DNA of 61,509 nt from contig DEDN01000007.1 of the NCBI GenBank assembly GCA_002349565.1, positions 1 to 61,509 on the forward strand. Reading direction: 5' to 3'. Position numbers and translations under genes: made by a program. A model generated the notes under the pieces. It did not search any database. It worked only from the letters and a program-made list of their open reading frames with translations, and was not told the origin of the DNA. Numbering within the stretch: the stretch's first letter is position 1; every line of letters starts with the position of its first letter. Source of the DNA: Alphaproteobacteria bacterium UBA2903. GTDB lineage: Bacteria; Pseudomonadota; Alphaproteobacteria; CAAGCB01; CAG-977. Positions 8,582-16,739 of this stretch are shown one piece after another.

Positions 8582-9472
8582 ATGAAGCGTTGGCTGTTTT
8601 CCGTATTGCTGCTGGCGGCTTGCCAAGCCCCGATTGACGACGGTTCGATTTTGAAAGTGGATGCCTATTCCGACGGGATTCCCGCCGATAAAACGGCTGT
8701 CATCGTCTTGCAAAACAAACAAATCCGCAAAAACAATTTGGAATATGTCCAGTTTTACCGCAAGCTGATTCCGATTTTAAAGGAAAAAGGCTATCGTCCG
8801 GTTGACGAAAATCAGCCGCATGCCGTTATATTGAAACTTTATTTCGGTGTTCAAAACGCGGGATATCTGCGCAGCCGCTACGGCGTCGAGGAAAAAGCCG
8901 AACCCGCCGCTGCGGATGAATTGCAGCCTTTGCTTTCCGCGCTGTACACGCGGACAAGGCTTTATGCCAAATTTTTGCGCCTGACTGCCGTTGACGCCCG
9001 CGATCCGTCGCGCGAATTATGGAAAATTGTAATCATCAAAGAAGGCGCAAAATCGGATTTCAGATCGGCTCAATACGAACTGCTGTATTTGCTCAGCCGT
9101 TACATGGAACGGGATTCCTCTGTTCAAATCAGCGGGAATCTGCCGTATTCCGAGGTATATCAAAGATTTGTCAAAAAACTGTCCCCGTCATCCATGGATA
9201 CGGCGCTTTATATGCCGATGGAAAACAAATATGCCTATGCCGAACGGATGCAGAAAAAAATCAACGCCAATCCTGCGGTTTTCGCCCCATGCGGCGTGAC
9301 CGAAAAGGTCGAAATCGTTTTCAGAGTATCCGATTTCGGAACGATTACTTATTTTAAAGCCGCCTTGCCCGACGAAATGCGCAACTGTGTGTTTCAAGCA
9401 TTGGAAAGCTTGACGGAACCGCCAATCGACATCCCCGCGGACGAAGCGTTTATCGTTTATTTGAAGCCTTGA
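8582..9472 (+). CDS. Lipoprotein of unknown function
   Basis: A 296-residue protein starting MKRWLFSVLLLAAC, a signal peptide with a lipobox whose Cys14 would be lipidated. The rest is mixed alpha/beta with no motif I recognise; a later Cys lies in FAPCGVTE and another in EMRNCVFQ. Start 8582 rather than an ATG 18 nt earlier is chosen because it gives a clean lipoprotein signal. It begins 7 nt after the PilT/DotB-like ATPase, so the two are almost certainly one transcript and may work together at the envelope. Its end overlaps the decayed acetyltransferase by 23 nt, tail to tail. Confidence 0.8.
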   Translation: MKRWLFSVLLLAACQAPIDDGSILKVDAYSDGIPADKTAVIVLQNKQIRKNNLEYVQFYRKLIPILKEKGYRPVDENQPHAVILKLYFGVQNAGYLRSRYGVEEKAEPAAADELQPLLSALYTRTRLYAKFLRLTAVDARDPSRELWKIVIIKEGAKSDFRSAQYELLYLLSRYMERDSSVQISGNLPYSEVYQRFVKKLSPSSMDTALYMPMENKYAYAERMQKKINANPAVFAPCGVTEKVEIVFRVSDFGTITYFKAALPDEMRNCVFQALESLTEPPIDIPADEAFIVYLKP

Positions 9473-10081
9473 TCGCCCGTTTTAACGCATCCAAATCGTC
9501 GGAACACAAAATTTTGTGAATCGCGTTGATTTCCGATTCGGGACGGTCGTAGATTTTCAATGCCAGCAGTTCCCGAATCACTTCGTCGGAAAAACGTTTC
9601 TTTATCGGCTTTGCGGGATTGCCGCCGACAATCGTATACGGCTCGACGTCTTTGGTCACAATGCTGCCCGCCGCGACGACGCAGCCCTCGCCCAAACGCA
9701 CGCCCGCCATAATCATGCAGCGCATGCCTATCTAAACGCCGTCTTCGATAACGGTGTCGCCCTTTCGGCAATAGCTGTCGACGATTTTATCCATAAAGGG
9801 ATAATTGGAAAACCAGTCGTTGCGGTGCGTGTTGTTGCCGCCCATCACAATCACGGATTCCCCGCCGATGCAGACGTAATTGCCGATATACAGCTTGTCG
9901 ATTTCCCACAGCGGTTTCCAATGCGCCAAGCTGTACGCGTCGCCGTACAAATACCGCACAACATAGTCTCAAAGTTTTCCGTCCACGCGTTGCTGTAATA
10001 GCTGTGCGTGCCTTTGATGACAATATTCGGGTTTTTGACCGTTTCGTGCAGGTATTCGACGGTCGACCAATGCTTTGTCAT
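9450..10081 (-). pseudogene. Decayed hexapeptide-repeat acetyltransferase (CatB/Vat-like)
   Basis: The pieces line up, across frames, with xenobiotic acetyltransferases: KNPNIVIKGTHSYYSNAW, then YLYGDAYS, then NYVCIGGESVIVMGGN, then TKDVEPYTIVGGNPAKPIK and a C-terminal KRFSDE helix, about 210 residues in all, the family length. Two lesions are visible: a one-base loss near 9970 (ENFE then YVVRYLYG in the next frame) and a TAG at 9732-9734 where the family has Trp in EDGVWIGM. The ATG overlaps the stop of the upstream gene (TAATG). Unless read by recoding it is dead. If intact it would have acetylated a small molecule such as chloramphenicol or a streptogramin. Confidence 0.85.
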
Positions 10082-10971
10082 TACCAGAACTTAATCAGTT
10101 TCAACAGGCTCAAGCCGTTTTTCTTGGTCATAAAAACTTTGTGGCAATACGGACATTGCGTAAACACGGCAGAGAATTTTTTGGCAAGCTTCATCGCCAA
10201 AAACGGCGGAATCAACAGCAAAACCGAAACGATAATCAAAACCGCCCAAAATCCGTAAGTGTAATACGCGTCGATTTTACGCACGGCGTCTTTGAAAATG
10301 CCGCCTTTTTTCAGTTCCTTGTAAACGCTTGCCGTCGCTTTTCGGTCCTGTTCGGATGTCAAGCCGTAGCCGCCTTTGACCACTTTTTTGTAAGCGGAGT
10401 CGCTTAACGCCAGCTGTTTTTGCATTTGCGACGACACCAGAGCCGTCACTTCTTTTTTTAAACCGTCGCGCACGCTGTTGTTCAGAGCCGTTTTCAGCTC
10501 GTCCGTCGACGATTTCAGCTGTTTGTTGATTTTTTTCACCTGCGTTTGCAAAGTGTCCGTCGCTTCGGTGATTTTTTTGTTGATGTTGTCGGCTTCCTTG
10601 ACGCCGAATTTCGACAAGGTCGAGGTCAGTTTTTTCGCTTTGTCCGTCGTTTTGGTCAGTTTTTCCAGCTTCGACGTGTCCAGCTTGACTTCGGGGATTT
10701 TCAGTTTCGCCGTGTATTTGTCGACATCGACGCTTTTCAGCACTTTGTCCGTAAACGCGTCGTACTGGTCGGCAAGAACGTTATTTGCCGCGCCGACCGT
10801 TTTGACAACGGCGAATTCCTTGATATTTTCGCCGTACTTCGCAATGCCGTAAAGCGCGGGGACAATCACCGCCAAAATCCAAATCAACGAAAAAATCCGC
10901 GCCGCCTTAATCAAAAAAGACGTCTGATGAAGCAATTTGTATTCATCGCCCGTTGTTGCCGTAGCCATCAT
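10081..10971 (-). CDS. Membrane coiled-coil protein with C-terminal CxxC ribbon, unknown
   Basis: A 296-residue protein I do not recognise. Residues ~20-45 form one membrane segment (ARIFSLIWILAVIVPALYGI). Residues ~50-215 are Lys-rich and helical, probably coiled coil. A second membrane segment follows (FWAVLIIVSVLLLIPPFLAM), then a short tail with CPYCHKVF, half of a zinc ribbon. The long helix therefore lies between two membrane anchors, probably in the periplasm. It starts ATGATG after GGGGGTAA. That TAA is the original stop frame of the esterase gene upstream, so the two were once directly adjacent. It is coupled to the acetyltransferase pseudogene downstream. Confidence 0.75.
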   Translation of the reverse strand: MMATATTGDEYKLLHQTSFLIKAARIFSLIWILAVIVPALYGIAKYGENIKEFAVVKTVGAANNVLADQYDAFTDKVLKSVDVDKYTAKLKIPEVKLDTSKLEKLTKTTDKAKKLTSTLSKFGVKEADNINKKITEATDTLQTQVKKINKQLKSSTDELKTALNNSVRDGLKKEVTALVSSQMQKQLALSDSAYKKVVKGGYGLTSEQDRKATASVYKELKKGGIFKDAVRKIDAYYTYGFWAVLIIVSVLLLIPPFLAMKLAKKFSAVFTQCPYCHKVFMTKKNGLSLLKLIKFW

Positions 10972-10996
10972 TTACCCCCTTTGTTTCGTTCTGTCG

Positions 10997-11024
10997 CCCC
11001 ACGGTTTCGCCAGCCGCAGGATTT
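10997..11024. repeat. Left 28-bp direct repeat flanking an insertion
   Basis: Identical over 28 bp to 11689-11716, from CCCCACGGTTTCGCC to GCCGCAGGATTT. On the minus strand it encodes ILRLAKPWG, the C-terminal segment of the esterase, here followed by DRTKQRG and a stop directly before the next gene's ATG. It is therefore the displaced original 3' end of the esterase gene. Confidence 0.85.
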
Positions 11025-11186
11025 TTGAAAGCATGTTTTTTTTCATCAGACATGAGTGTGCGTCCCAAGCATTCCAAAACAATACATAGTTAATGATACA
11101 TTTGTCCAAAAAAATTTGTCCAGTTGTTTTTTAGCCCTTGTTCATATACAGTTGCGTTATGAGTTCCTTTTATACACGGGATAGTG

Positions 11187-11657
11187 ATGCTGTATTCATA
11201 TATTTTTGTTCCGAATAAAGTTTTGCAAGAAGGGATAAAATCGCCGGTTTTGTTGAGCGAACAGGATCTGCGGCATTATGTCGGACGGGCGGGGACATTT
11301 CGAAAAGACGGGATTGAAGCATATTTGGAAACGATATTTCCGGGGCGTTCGCGCGCGATATCATGTTTGACGGAACGGATTCCGGATACGGGCTGCCGTA
11401 AAATCCGTGAATTTAAAAGACTGAGGGAATGTTTTTGTTTTTCCGAAGAAATTTTGAAAAATGAACAGATTGTCGAATGCGTCTGGCAAATTGACGGGGA
11501 CGATATTCGACTGGTGTCAGGTTTGGATTTTTCATCACCGGCATGGGAAACAGTGCGCGATGACGACGATATTTTTTTTAAACGAATCCGTCATTACATG
11601 CTGGTGTTGAAAAATGGTTTTTTGCCGTCCGAATACATAAAAAAGGCTTCGGATTAA
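11187..11657 (+). CDS. Hypothetical protein carried by a ~0.7 kb insertion
   Basis: A 156-residue soluble protein starting MLYSYIFVPNKVLQEGIKSP. No motif, signal peptide or membrane segment identifies it. Features are a region FPGRSRAISCLTERIP, a Cys pair in RECFCFSEE and an acidic patch VRDDDDIFF. ATG 11187 follows a GTG codon, with GGGATA upstream. It is the only gene in the segment between the two 28-bp repeats, is opposite in direction to the surrounding operon, and is more AT-rich upstream than its neighbours, which suggests transfer. Its stop codon lies in the loop of its own terminator hairpin. Function unknown. Confidence 0.7.
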   Translation: MLYSYIFVPNKVLQEGIKSPVLLSEQDLRHYVGRAGTFRKDGIEAYLETIFPGRSRAISCLTERIPDTGCRKIREFKRLRECFCFSEEILKNEQIVECVWQIDGDDIRLVSGLDFSSPAWETVRDDDDIFFKRIRHYMLVLKNGFLPSEYIKKASD

Positions 11658-11668
11658 CGAAGCCTTTT
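11641..11668. terminator. Bidirectional hairpin terminator
   Basis: Perfect 11-bp arms AAAAGGCTTCG (11641-11651) and CGAAGCCTTTT (11658-11668) with loop GATTAA, which contains the stop of the inserted gene. It can end both that gene and the leftward pheST-esterase transcript, and so would isolate the genes at 9450-10971 from their old operon. Confidence 0.85.
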
Positions 11669-11672
11669 AACG

Positions 11673-12434
11673 TTATAAATGTTTATTTCCCCACGGTTTC
11701 GCCAGCCGCAGGATTTCGTCCATCGCTTCTTTTTCAAAGAAAGTGTGGTCGCGTCCCCAAACGACTTTGGTAACCGTTTTCTGTCCGTTTTTGAACAAAG
11801 TCTTGTCCGCCAGCACGAATCCGCCGAACGGAACGGTCGTGTCTTCGGATCCGTGAATCAAGATGAATTCCGGTTTGGACAGCGAAGGGTGATTGTCTAC
11901 CTCTGCCGCGTTCAGCAGACAGCCCGCGACAATCATCACGCCGCCCAAAGGAATCAAATCGCCGTTTTTGTCCGTGTCCGCCAGCTCGTCACATTCCGCC
12001 GTCAGCTGCAAAGCCAGCATCGCGCCCTGCGACACGCCGAAAACGAACGTGTTTTCAGCGCCGATTTTGTGAAAATCCATGCGATCGCGGATATAGTCGA
12101 TAACGATTTGCGCCGCGGGATCGTAGTTTTCATACATCTGCGAAAACTTGGCGTAAACGGCGGGCGTCATGTCGTCGGGATGAAGCGTCAGCCAGTCGTC
12201 CTTGAATCCGTCTGGAATCGAAAACCATTGGCGGGCTTCTTCGTTGCCGTCCATGGCTTCCAATCCGTCGGGAACGTAAAACACCGCGTCGGGCATGACC
12301 GTTTGCAGTTCGCGCACGAACCACGCGTTCGATTCGCCCGTTCCGCCCATGCCGTGCAGGTAGACGACCAACTGTTTCGGTTTCGCCCCGTTCAAGGGCA
12401 TGACAACCGCACCGTTCAGCAAAGGTTTACGCAT
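11673..12434 (-). CDS. Alpha/beta hydrolase, phospholipase/carboxylesterase-like
   Basis: A 253-residue cytoplasmic serine esterase. The oxyanion-hole segment YLHGMGGTG (residues ~25-33), nucleophile elbow GVSQG, a later acid in HGSEDTTVP and catalytic His in WGRDHTFF follow the order of the family. The substrate is unknown. It starts 1 nt after the pheT stop, with its ribosome-binding site in the end of pheT, so it is cotranslated with pheST. Its C-terminus ...LAKPWG-NKHL differs from the old version ...LAKPWG-DRTKQRG preserved at 10997-11024, showing that an insertion replaced its last few codons. Confidence 0.88.
   Translation of the reverse strand: MRKPLLNGAVVMPLNGAKPKQLVVYLHGMGGTGESNAWFVRELQTVMPDAVFYVPDGLEAMDGNEEARQWFSIPDGFKDDWLTLHPDDMTPAVYAKFSQMYENYDPAAQIVIDYIRDRMDFHKIGAENTFVFGVSQGAMLALQLTAECDELADTDKNGDLIPLGGVMIVAGCLLNAAEVDNHPSLSKPEFILIHGSEDTTVPFGGFVLADKTLFKNGQKTVTKVVWGRDHTFFEKEAMDEILRLAKPWGNKHL
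11689..11716. repeat. Right 28-bp direct repeat, inside the esterase gene
   Basis: Second copy of the repeat at 10997-11024, 692 bp away. It lies within the 3' end of the esterase reading frame and keeps that frame intact with a new four-residue tail. Confidence 0.85.
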
Positions 12435-12435
12435 C

Positions 12436-14817
12436 TCAGCTCCTCAGCGTTGCGCCCGTGGCGACGCCGACCGCGCCGACGACACGGCGGCAGACGCTTT
12501 CGATTTCTTCGTCCGTCATCGTTTTTTCGACGGGCTGAATCGTCAGCTGAATCGCGACGGATTTCTTGTCGCCTAACGCTTCGCCTTCGTACAAATCGAA
12601 AACCGAAACGTCCGTAATCAGAACCTTGTCCGTGTTTTTGGCGGCGGATACGATTTTGTCCGCATCGACTTTGCGATCGACCAAGAACGCCAAATCGCGG
12701 AAAATCGGCGTAAAAGCGGACAGCTTGAGCGTTTTGACGCCCTTGCCGTTTTTCTTTTTCGCGGGCGGCAGGCGGTCAAGGAAGACTTCGCACGCGCAAA
12801 CCGTCGTTTTGACATCCATCGCCTTTAAAATCTTGGGATGCAGTTCGCCGAAGTACGCCAAAACCGTTTTTCCGATTTTCACCGCGCCCGACCGTCCGGG
12901 ATGATACCAAGCGGGGGCTTCGCGCACGATTTGCACGCTTTGCGGAGCTTCCGCCGCGTCCAAAGCCGCCAGAGCGTCGGCTTTCGCGTCGAACACGTCA
13001 ACGGAACGCTGAGCGACCGCCCAATGGCGCGGAGTCGCCTGACCGAAGCGCAGCTGACACGCGACCGTTTCCTGTTCCATCGGCTTGAATCCGAAGAATT
13101 GAGGTCCGACTTCAAACAAACAGCCGTCGAACGTGCCTTTGGTGATGTTGGAACGCGCCGCCGAAACCAAGTTCGGCAACAGGTTCGGACGCATTTCGTT
13201 CAAATCCGCACTAATCGGATTGGCAATCAAAACGGCGTCTTTGGTGCGGAACGGCACGGCGTCTTTGGACGACATGAACGACCATGTAATCGTCTGACAG
13301 CCGCCGCGGTTCGCCATCGCGCGGCGCACCGACACTTCGCGGCGCTGTTTGGGCTGTAAAATCCCGTGAACGCCGTTCGGACGCGGCAAAGCGATTTCGG
13401 GCAGTTTGTCATAGCCGTAAATGCGCAGAACTTCCTCGACCAAATCATGCGAACCGGAAATGTCGGAACGCCACGTCGGACGAACGACGGAAAAAAGATT
13501 GCCGTCAGATTTAACAACACAGCCCAGTTTTTCCAGAATTTCCTTGCAGGTATCGGCGGGAACGTCAACGCCGCACAGCTTTTCGACACGGTGAGGGTCG
13601 AAAGCTATCGGGGCGGGTCGTTCGGGTTCTTTGCCCGTCACAATCAGTTCGGAACATTCGCCGCCGCACAGCTCCGCAATCATTTGCGCCGCCATGTCCG
13701 CGCCGAAAGGAATCGTCGAAGCGGGATCAACGCCGCGTTCAAAGCGTTGGCGCGAATCGGACGTCAAAATCAGCTTCTGTCCCGTTTTGGCAATGCTTTC
13801 GGGGGTGAAATACGCGGATTCCAGCAAAACGTGCGTGGTCGATTCTTCGCAGCCCGACGCTTCGCCGCCCATGATGCCCGCAATGGATTCGACGCCGTTT
13901 TCGTCGGCAATGACAACCATGCCGTCGCTCAGTGTGTATTCTTTGCCGTCCAAAGCCGTCAGCTTTTCGCCGTCGCGCGCGGAACGGACGGTGATTTGCC
14001 CTTTGACTTTATCGGCGTCGAAAACGTGCAAAGGACGACCGAACGTGATGTTGAAATAGTTGGTCACGTCCACCAAAGCGGAAATCGGACGCAAGCCGAC
14101 CGCCGTCAGCCTGTCCTGCATCCATTTCGGCGAAGCCCCGTTTTTCACGCCGCGGATTTCACGCAGGGTAAAGAACGGCGCGCCGATTTCGGTCGCTTCG
14201 TTGGAAAGCTTGACATCACTCTTAAAAGCGCAAACCGTTACGTTATGCTTCGGCGTTTTCAGTGTTCCCAAGCCTGCCGCCGCCAAATCGCGCGCAATGC
14301 CGTAAACGCTCATGCAGTCGCCGCGGTTCGGGGTAATCGACACGTCGAACACGGGATCGGACGGATAAACGGTCGTAATGGACGCGCCGACAACCGCGTC
14401 TTCGGGACATTCGATAATGCCCGTATGGTCGGGACCGACGCCCAGTTCGTCTTCGGCGCACATCATGCCGAAGCTTTCGACGCCGCGGATTTTGCCCGCT
14501 TTTAATTTGTCGCCGAAAGCGGGAACGTAATCCCCCGGACGCGCCAAGATGCCTTTCATGCCCGCGCGCGCGTTCGGCGCGCCGCACACGATTTGCACCA
14601 GCTCTTTGCCCGTGTTGACTTTCAAAACGTGCAAGTGGTCGGAATCGGGATGCGCGACACATTCGTCAACGCTGACGACAATCAAATCCTTGACCGCCGC
14701 CAAAGGATCGACGACTTCCTCGATTTCCAAACCAATGGCGGTCAGGCGTTCGGCGATTTCGTCAACGCTTGCGTTCGTGTCCAAAAAATCTTTTAACCAG
14801 CTCAGCGTGAATTTCAT
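12436..14817 (-). CDS. pheT: Phenylalanyl-tRNA synthetase beta subunit
   Basis: The 793-residue beta chain of the (alpha-beta)2 enzyme that charges tRNA-Phe. The N-terminal MKFTLSWLKDFLDT leads into the tRNA-binding EMAP/OB domain (residues ~40-150, with PDSDHLHVLKVNTG). The B3/B4 editing domain, the B5 domain, a catalytic-like domain and a C-terminal FDX-ACB anticodon-binding domain (from FTPIFRDLAF to the end) follow. The length is normal. It overlaps pheS as ATGA. The usual rpmI-rplT-pheS-pheT order continues into an esterase gene. Confidence 0.97.
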   Translation of the reverse strand: MKFTLSWLKDFLDTNASVDEIAERLTAIGLEIEEVVDPLAAVKDLIVVSVDECVAHPDSDHLHVLKVNTGKELVQIVCGAPNARAGMKGILARPGDYVPAFGDKLKAGKIRGVESFGMMCAEDELGVGPDHTGIIECPEDAVVGASITTVYPSDPVFDVSITPNRGDCMSVYGIARDLAAAGLGTLKTPKHNVTVCAFKSDVKLSNEATEIGAPFFTLREIRGVKNGASPKWMQDRLTAVGLRPISALVDVTNYFNITFGRPLHVFDADKVKGQITVRSARDGEKLTALDGKEYTLSDGMVVIADENGVESIAGIMGGEASGCEESTTHVLLESAYFTPESIAKTGQKLILTSDSRQRFERGVDPASTIPFGADMAAQMIAELCGGECSELIVTGKEPERPAPIAFDPHRVEKLCGVDVPADTCKEILEKLGCVVKSDGNLFSVVRPTWRSDISGSHDLVEEVLRIYGYDKLPEIALPRPNGVHGILQPKQRREVSVRRAMANRGGCQTITWSFMSSKDAVPFRTKDAVLIANPISADLNEMRPNLLPNLVSAARSNITKGTFDGCLFEVGPQFFGFKPMEQETVACQLRFGQATPRHWAVAQRSVDVFDAKADALAALDAAEAPQSVQIVREAPAWYHPGRSGAVKIGKTVLAYFGELHPKILKAMDVKTTVCACEVFLDRLPPAKKKNGKGVKTLKLSAFTPIFRDLAFLVDRKVDADKIVSAAKNTDKVLITDVSVFDLYEGEALGDKKSVAIQLTIQPVEKTMTDEEIESVCRRVVGAVGVATGATLRS

Positions 14818-15908
14818 CTTTTGTTTCCTCCCGTCATGCTCAATCCCGACGCCGTCGAGGGAATGTCCAAAGGAACAAACCCGTAATGTTTAATCCAGCG
14901 CAAATCCGATTCAAAGAACGTGCGCAAATCGGGAATCGCGTATTTCAGCATCGCCAGACGGTCAAGCCCGATGCCGAACGCAAAGCCTTGATAGACTTCG
15001 GGGTCGATGTTGCAGGCTTTCAAAACATTCGGATGAACCATGCCGCAGCCCAGAATTTCCAGCCAGTCGTCGCCTTCGCCGATTTTCAGTTCGCCGTTTT
15101 TGCGCGAACAGCCGATATCCATTTCCGCCGACGGTTCCGTGAACGGAAAGAACGACGGACGAAAGCGCACGGGAACGTCGTCCAGTTCAAAGAATGTTTT
15201 GACGAATTCAATCAAACAGCCTTTCAAGTGCGCCATATTGGTTTCGGTATCGACAATCAAGCCTTCGACCTGATGGAACATCGGCGCGTGCGTCGCGTCG
15301 TAGTCGCAGCGGTAAGTACGCCCCGGAACGATGACGCGCACGGGCGGTTTTTGTTTTTCCATCGTGCGAATCTGCACGGCGGACGTTTGCGTGCGCACGA
15401 TAAATTTGTCGCCGTTTTCCTCGCCTTTCAAATAGAACGTGTCCTGCATCTGGCGGGCGGGGTGGTTTTTCGGCGTGTTCAAAGCGGTGAAGTTATGGAA
15501 ATCGTCTTCGATGTCGGGACCTTCCGCAACGTCAAAGCCCATTTGTCCGAAAATGGCGACGACTTCGTCATACGTCTGGTACAACGGGTGGACGCGGCCT
15601 TGCGTTTCGGGGCGCACGGGCAGGGTGATGTCGACGGCTTCGCGCGCCAAACGGGCGTTGATGGCGTCTTCCTCCAATTTGGCTTTTTTAGCCTCGATAG
15701 CGTCGGCGACGGCGGTTTTCAGCGTGTTGAACTGCTGACCCGCGGCTTTGCGTTCGTCGGGGCTCATCGCGCCCAATGTTTTCATTTTTTCGGTAATCAA
15801 GCCTTTTTTGCCCAAAACGGCGACGCGCACGGCGTCCAGCTGCGCCAAATCGGCGGCGGATTCGACCTGCGCCAGCAAATCGGCTTGAAGCGTTTCCATA
15901 TCACTCAT
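14814..15908 (-). CDS. pheS: Phenylalanyl-tRNA synthetase alpha subunit
   Basis: The 364-residue catalytic alpha chain. An N-terminal coiled coil of ~85 residues (tRNA binding) is followed by the class II aminoacyl-tRNA synthetase core, with motif 2 in VRTQTSAVQIRTM and VIVPGRTYRCD, the segment HAPMFHQVEG, and motif 3 in GFAFGIGLDRLAML. The normal alpha-subunit length and the adjacent pheT confirm it. ATG 15908 has AAAGGA upstream. A strong hairpin lies between rplT and pheS and may set its expression. Confidence 0.97.
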   Translation of the reverse strand: MSDMETLQADLLAQVESAADLAQLDAVRVAVLGKKGLITEKMKTLGAMSPDERKAAGQQFNTLKTAVADAIEAKKAKLEEDAINARLAREAVDITLPVRPETQGRVHPLYQTYDEVVAIFGQMGFDVAEGPDIEDDFHNFTALNTPKNHPARQMQDTFYLKGEENGDKFIVRTQTSAVQIRTMEKQKPPVRVIVPGRTYRCDYDATHAPMFHQVEGLIVDTETNMAHLKGCLIEFVKTFFELDDVPVRFRPSFFPFTEPSAEMDIGCSRKNGELKIGEGDDWLEILGCGMVHPNVLKACNIDPEVYQGFAFGIGLDRLAMLKYAIPDLRTFFESDLRWIKHYGFVPLDIPSTASGLSMTGGNKR

Positions 15909-15930
15909 TAAACAAATCCTTTATCACACG

Positions 15931-15953
15931 AAAGGGGCGCAATGCGCCCCTTT
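15931..15953. terminator. GC-rich hairpin between rplT and pheS (attenuator-like)
   Basis: A perfect inverted repeat with arms AAAGGGGCGCA and TGCGCCCCTTT around one base. On the minus strand, the direction of transcription, it is followed by CGTGTGA and not a U-run, so it is more likely a partial terminator, pause or processing site than a full stop. Confidence 0.55.
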
Positions 15954-15973
15954 GTTTTTCGGCAACCCGCAGT

Positions 15974-16333
15974 TTAAGCTTTCAAAGCGGCTTTCACGGA
16001 ATCGACGACTTTTGCAAAAGCGGCGGGCTGGTTCATCGCCAAGTCTGCCAAAATTTTGCGGTCCATTTCAATACCGGCCTTGTTCAAACCGTTGATGAAT
16101 TTGGAGTAGGTCAATCCGTATTCGCGGACACCGGCGTTGATACGCTGAATCCACAAAGCGCGGAAGTTGCTTTTCTTCTTGCGGCGATCGCGATAGGCAT
16201 ACTGCAAGCCCTTTTCGACTTTTTCCAAAGCGATGCGATACAAGGCGTGATTGCTTTCGCGGTAGCCTTTCGCAAGTTTCAAAATCTTTTTGTGTTTGAC
16301 ATGAGCCGTCATACCACGTTTTACACGAGCCAT
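15974..16333 (-). CDS. rplT: 50S ribosomal protein L20
   Basis: A 119-residue 23S rRNA-binding protein. MARVKRGMTAHVKHKKIL and the signature region LWIQRINAGVREYGLTYSKF are diagnostic. It lies between rpmI and pheS in the conserved order. L20 is an early assembly protein and in other bacteria represses this operon through its mRNA leader. Upstream infC is not in this window. Confidence 0.98.
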   Translation of the reverse strand: MARVKRGMTAHVKHKKILKLAKGYRESNHALYRIALEKVEKGLQYAYRDRRKKKSNFRALWIQRINAGVREYGLTYSKFINGLNKAGIEMDRKILADLAMNQPAAFAKVVDSVKAALKA

Positions 16334-16354
16334 TTTCTTATCTCCTCAACCGAC

Positions 16355-16552
16355 TTAGTTATAGGGCATGAAACGATCGACGATTTTGAAATCGCATTCG
16401 CGCAGCAACGTCGTGCCGCGGGCTTTGCGTTTCATTTTCGTCGGCTTGGAAATCAAACGGTGACGCTTGCTAGCGTAGCCGTGTTTGATGCCGCCGGCAC
16501 CGGTACGGGCAAAACGTTTTTTGACCGAACTTTTTGTCTTCAATTTGGGCAT
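16355..16552 (-). CDS. rpmI: 50S ribosomal protein L35
   Basis: A 65-residue basic ribosomal protein starting MPKLKTKSSVKKRFARTG, the L35 signature. The start at 16552 is chosen because family members begin MPK and GAAGGAGA lies upstream; in-frame sequence before it is leader. The gene heads the rpmI-rplT-pheST operon from its own promoter at 16651-16679, so infC is probably elsewhere. Confidence 0.98.
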   Translation of the reverse strand: MPKLKTKSSVKKRFARTGAGGIKHGYASKRHRLISKPTKMKRKARGTTLLRECDFKIVDRFMPYN

Positions 16553-16650
16553 TTCCGTCTCCTTCACAGTATATTTTAACGGTTCTGCGTTTCCAAGGCT
16601 GCCCTGATACAAGCCCGAAAAACGCGCTTCCCTTTTTCAAGGGCTTTGTC

Positions 16651-16679
16651 TTTATACGTTCAAATTTCCCCGATTGCAA
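16651..16679 (-). promoter_or_regulatory. Promoter of the rpmI-rplT-pheST operon
   Basis: On the minus strand TTGCAA (16674-16679), a 17-nt spacer and TATAAA (16651-16656) form a strong sigma-70 promoter. The leader to rpmI is about 90 nt, long enough for ribosomal-protein feedback control, though I could not identify an L20 site. Confidence 0.75.
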
Positions 16680-16739
16680 GCATTATTTTGCCTTGTTTTT
16701 CCGAATCTTGCGCGGTAAAACCGCAAACGGAGAACAACA

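Noticed and set aside
10997..11716. Insertion sequence
   Set aside because: No transposase, no terminal inverted repeats, and 28 bp is too long for a usual target-site duplication.
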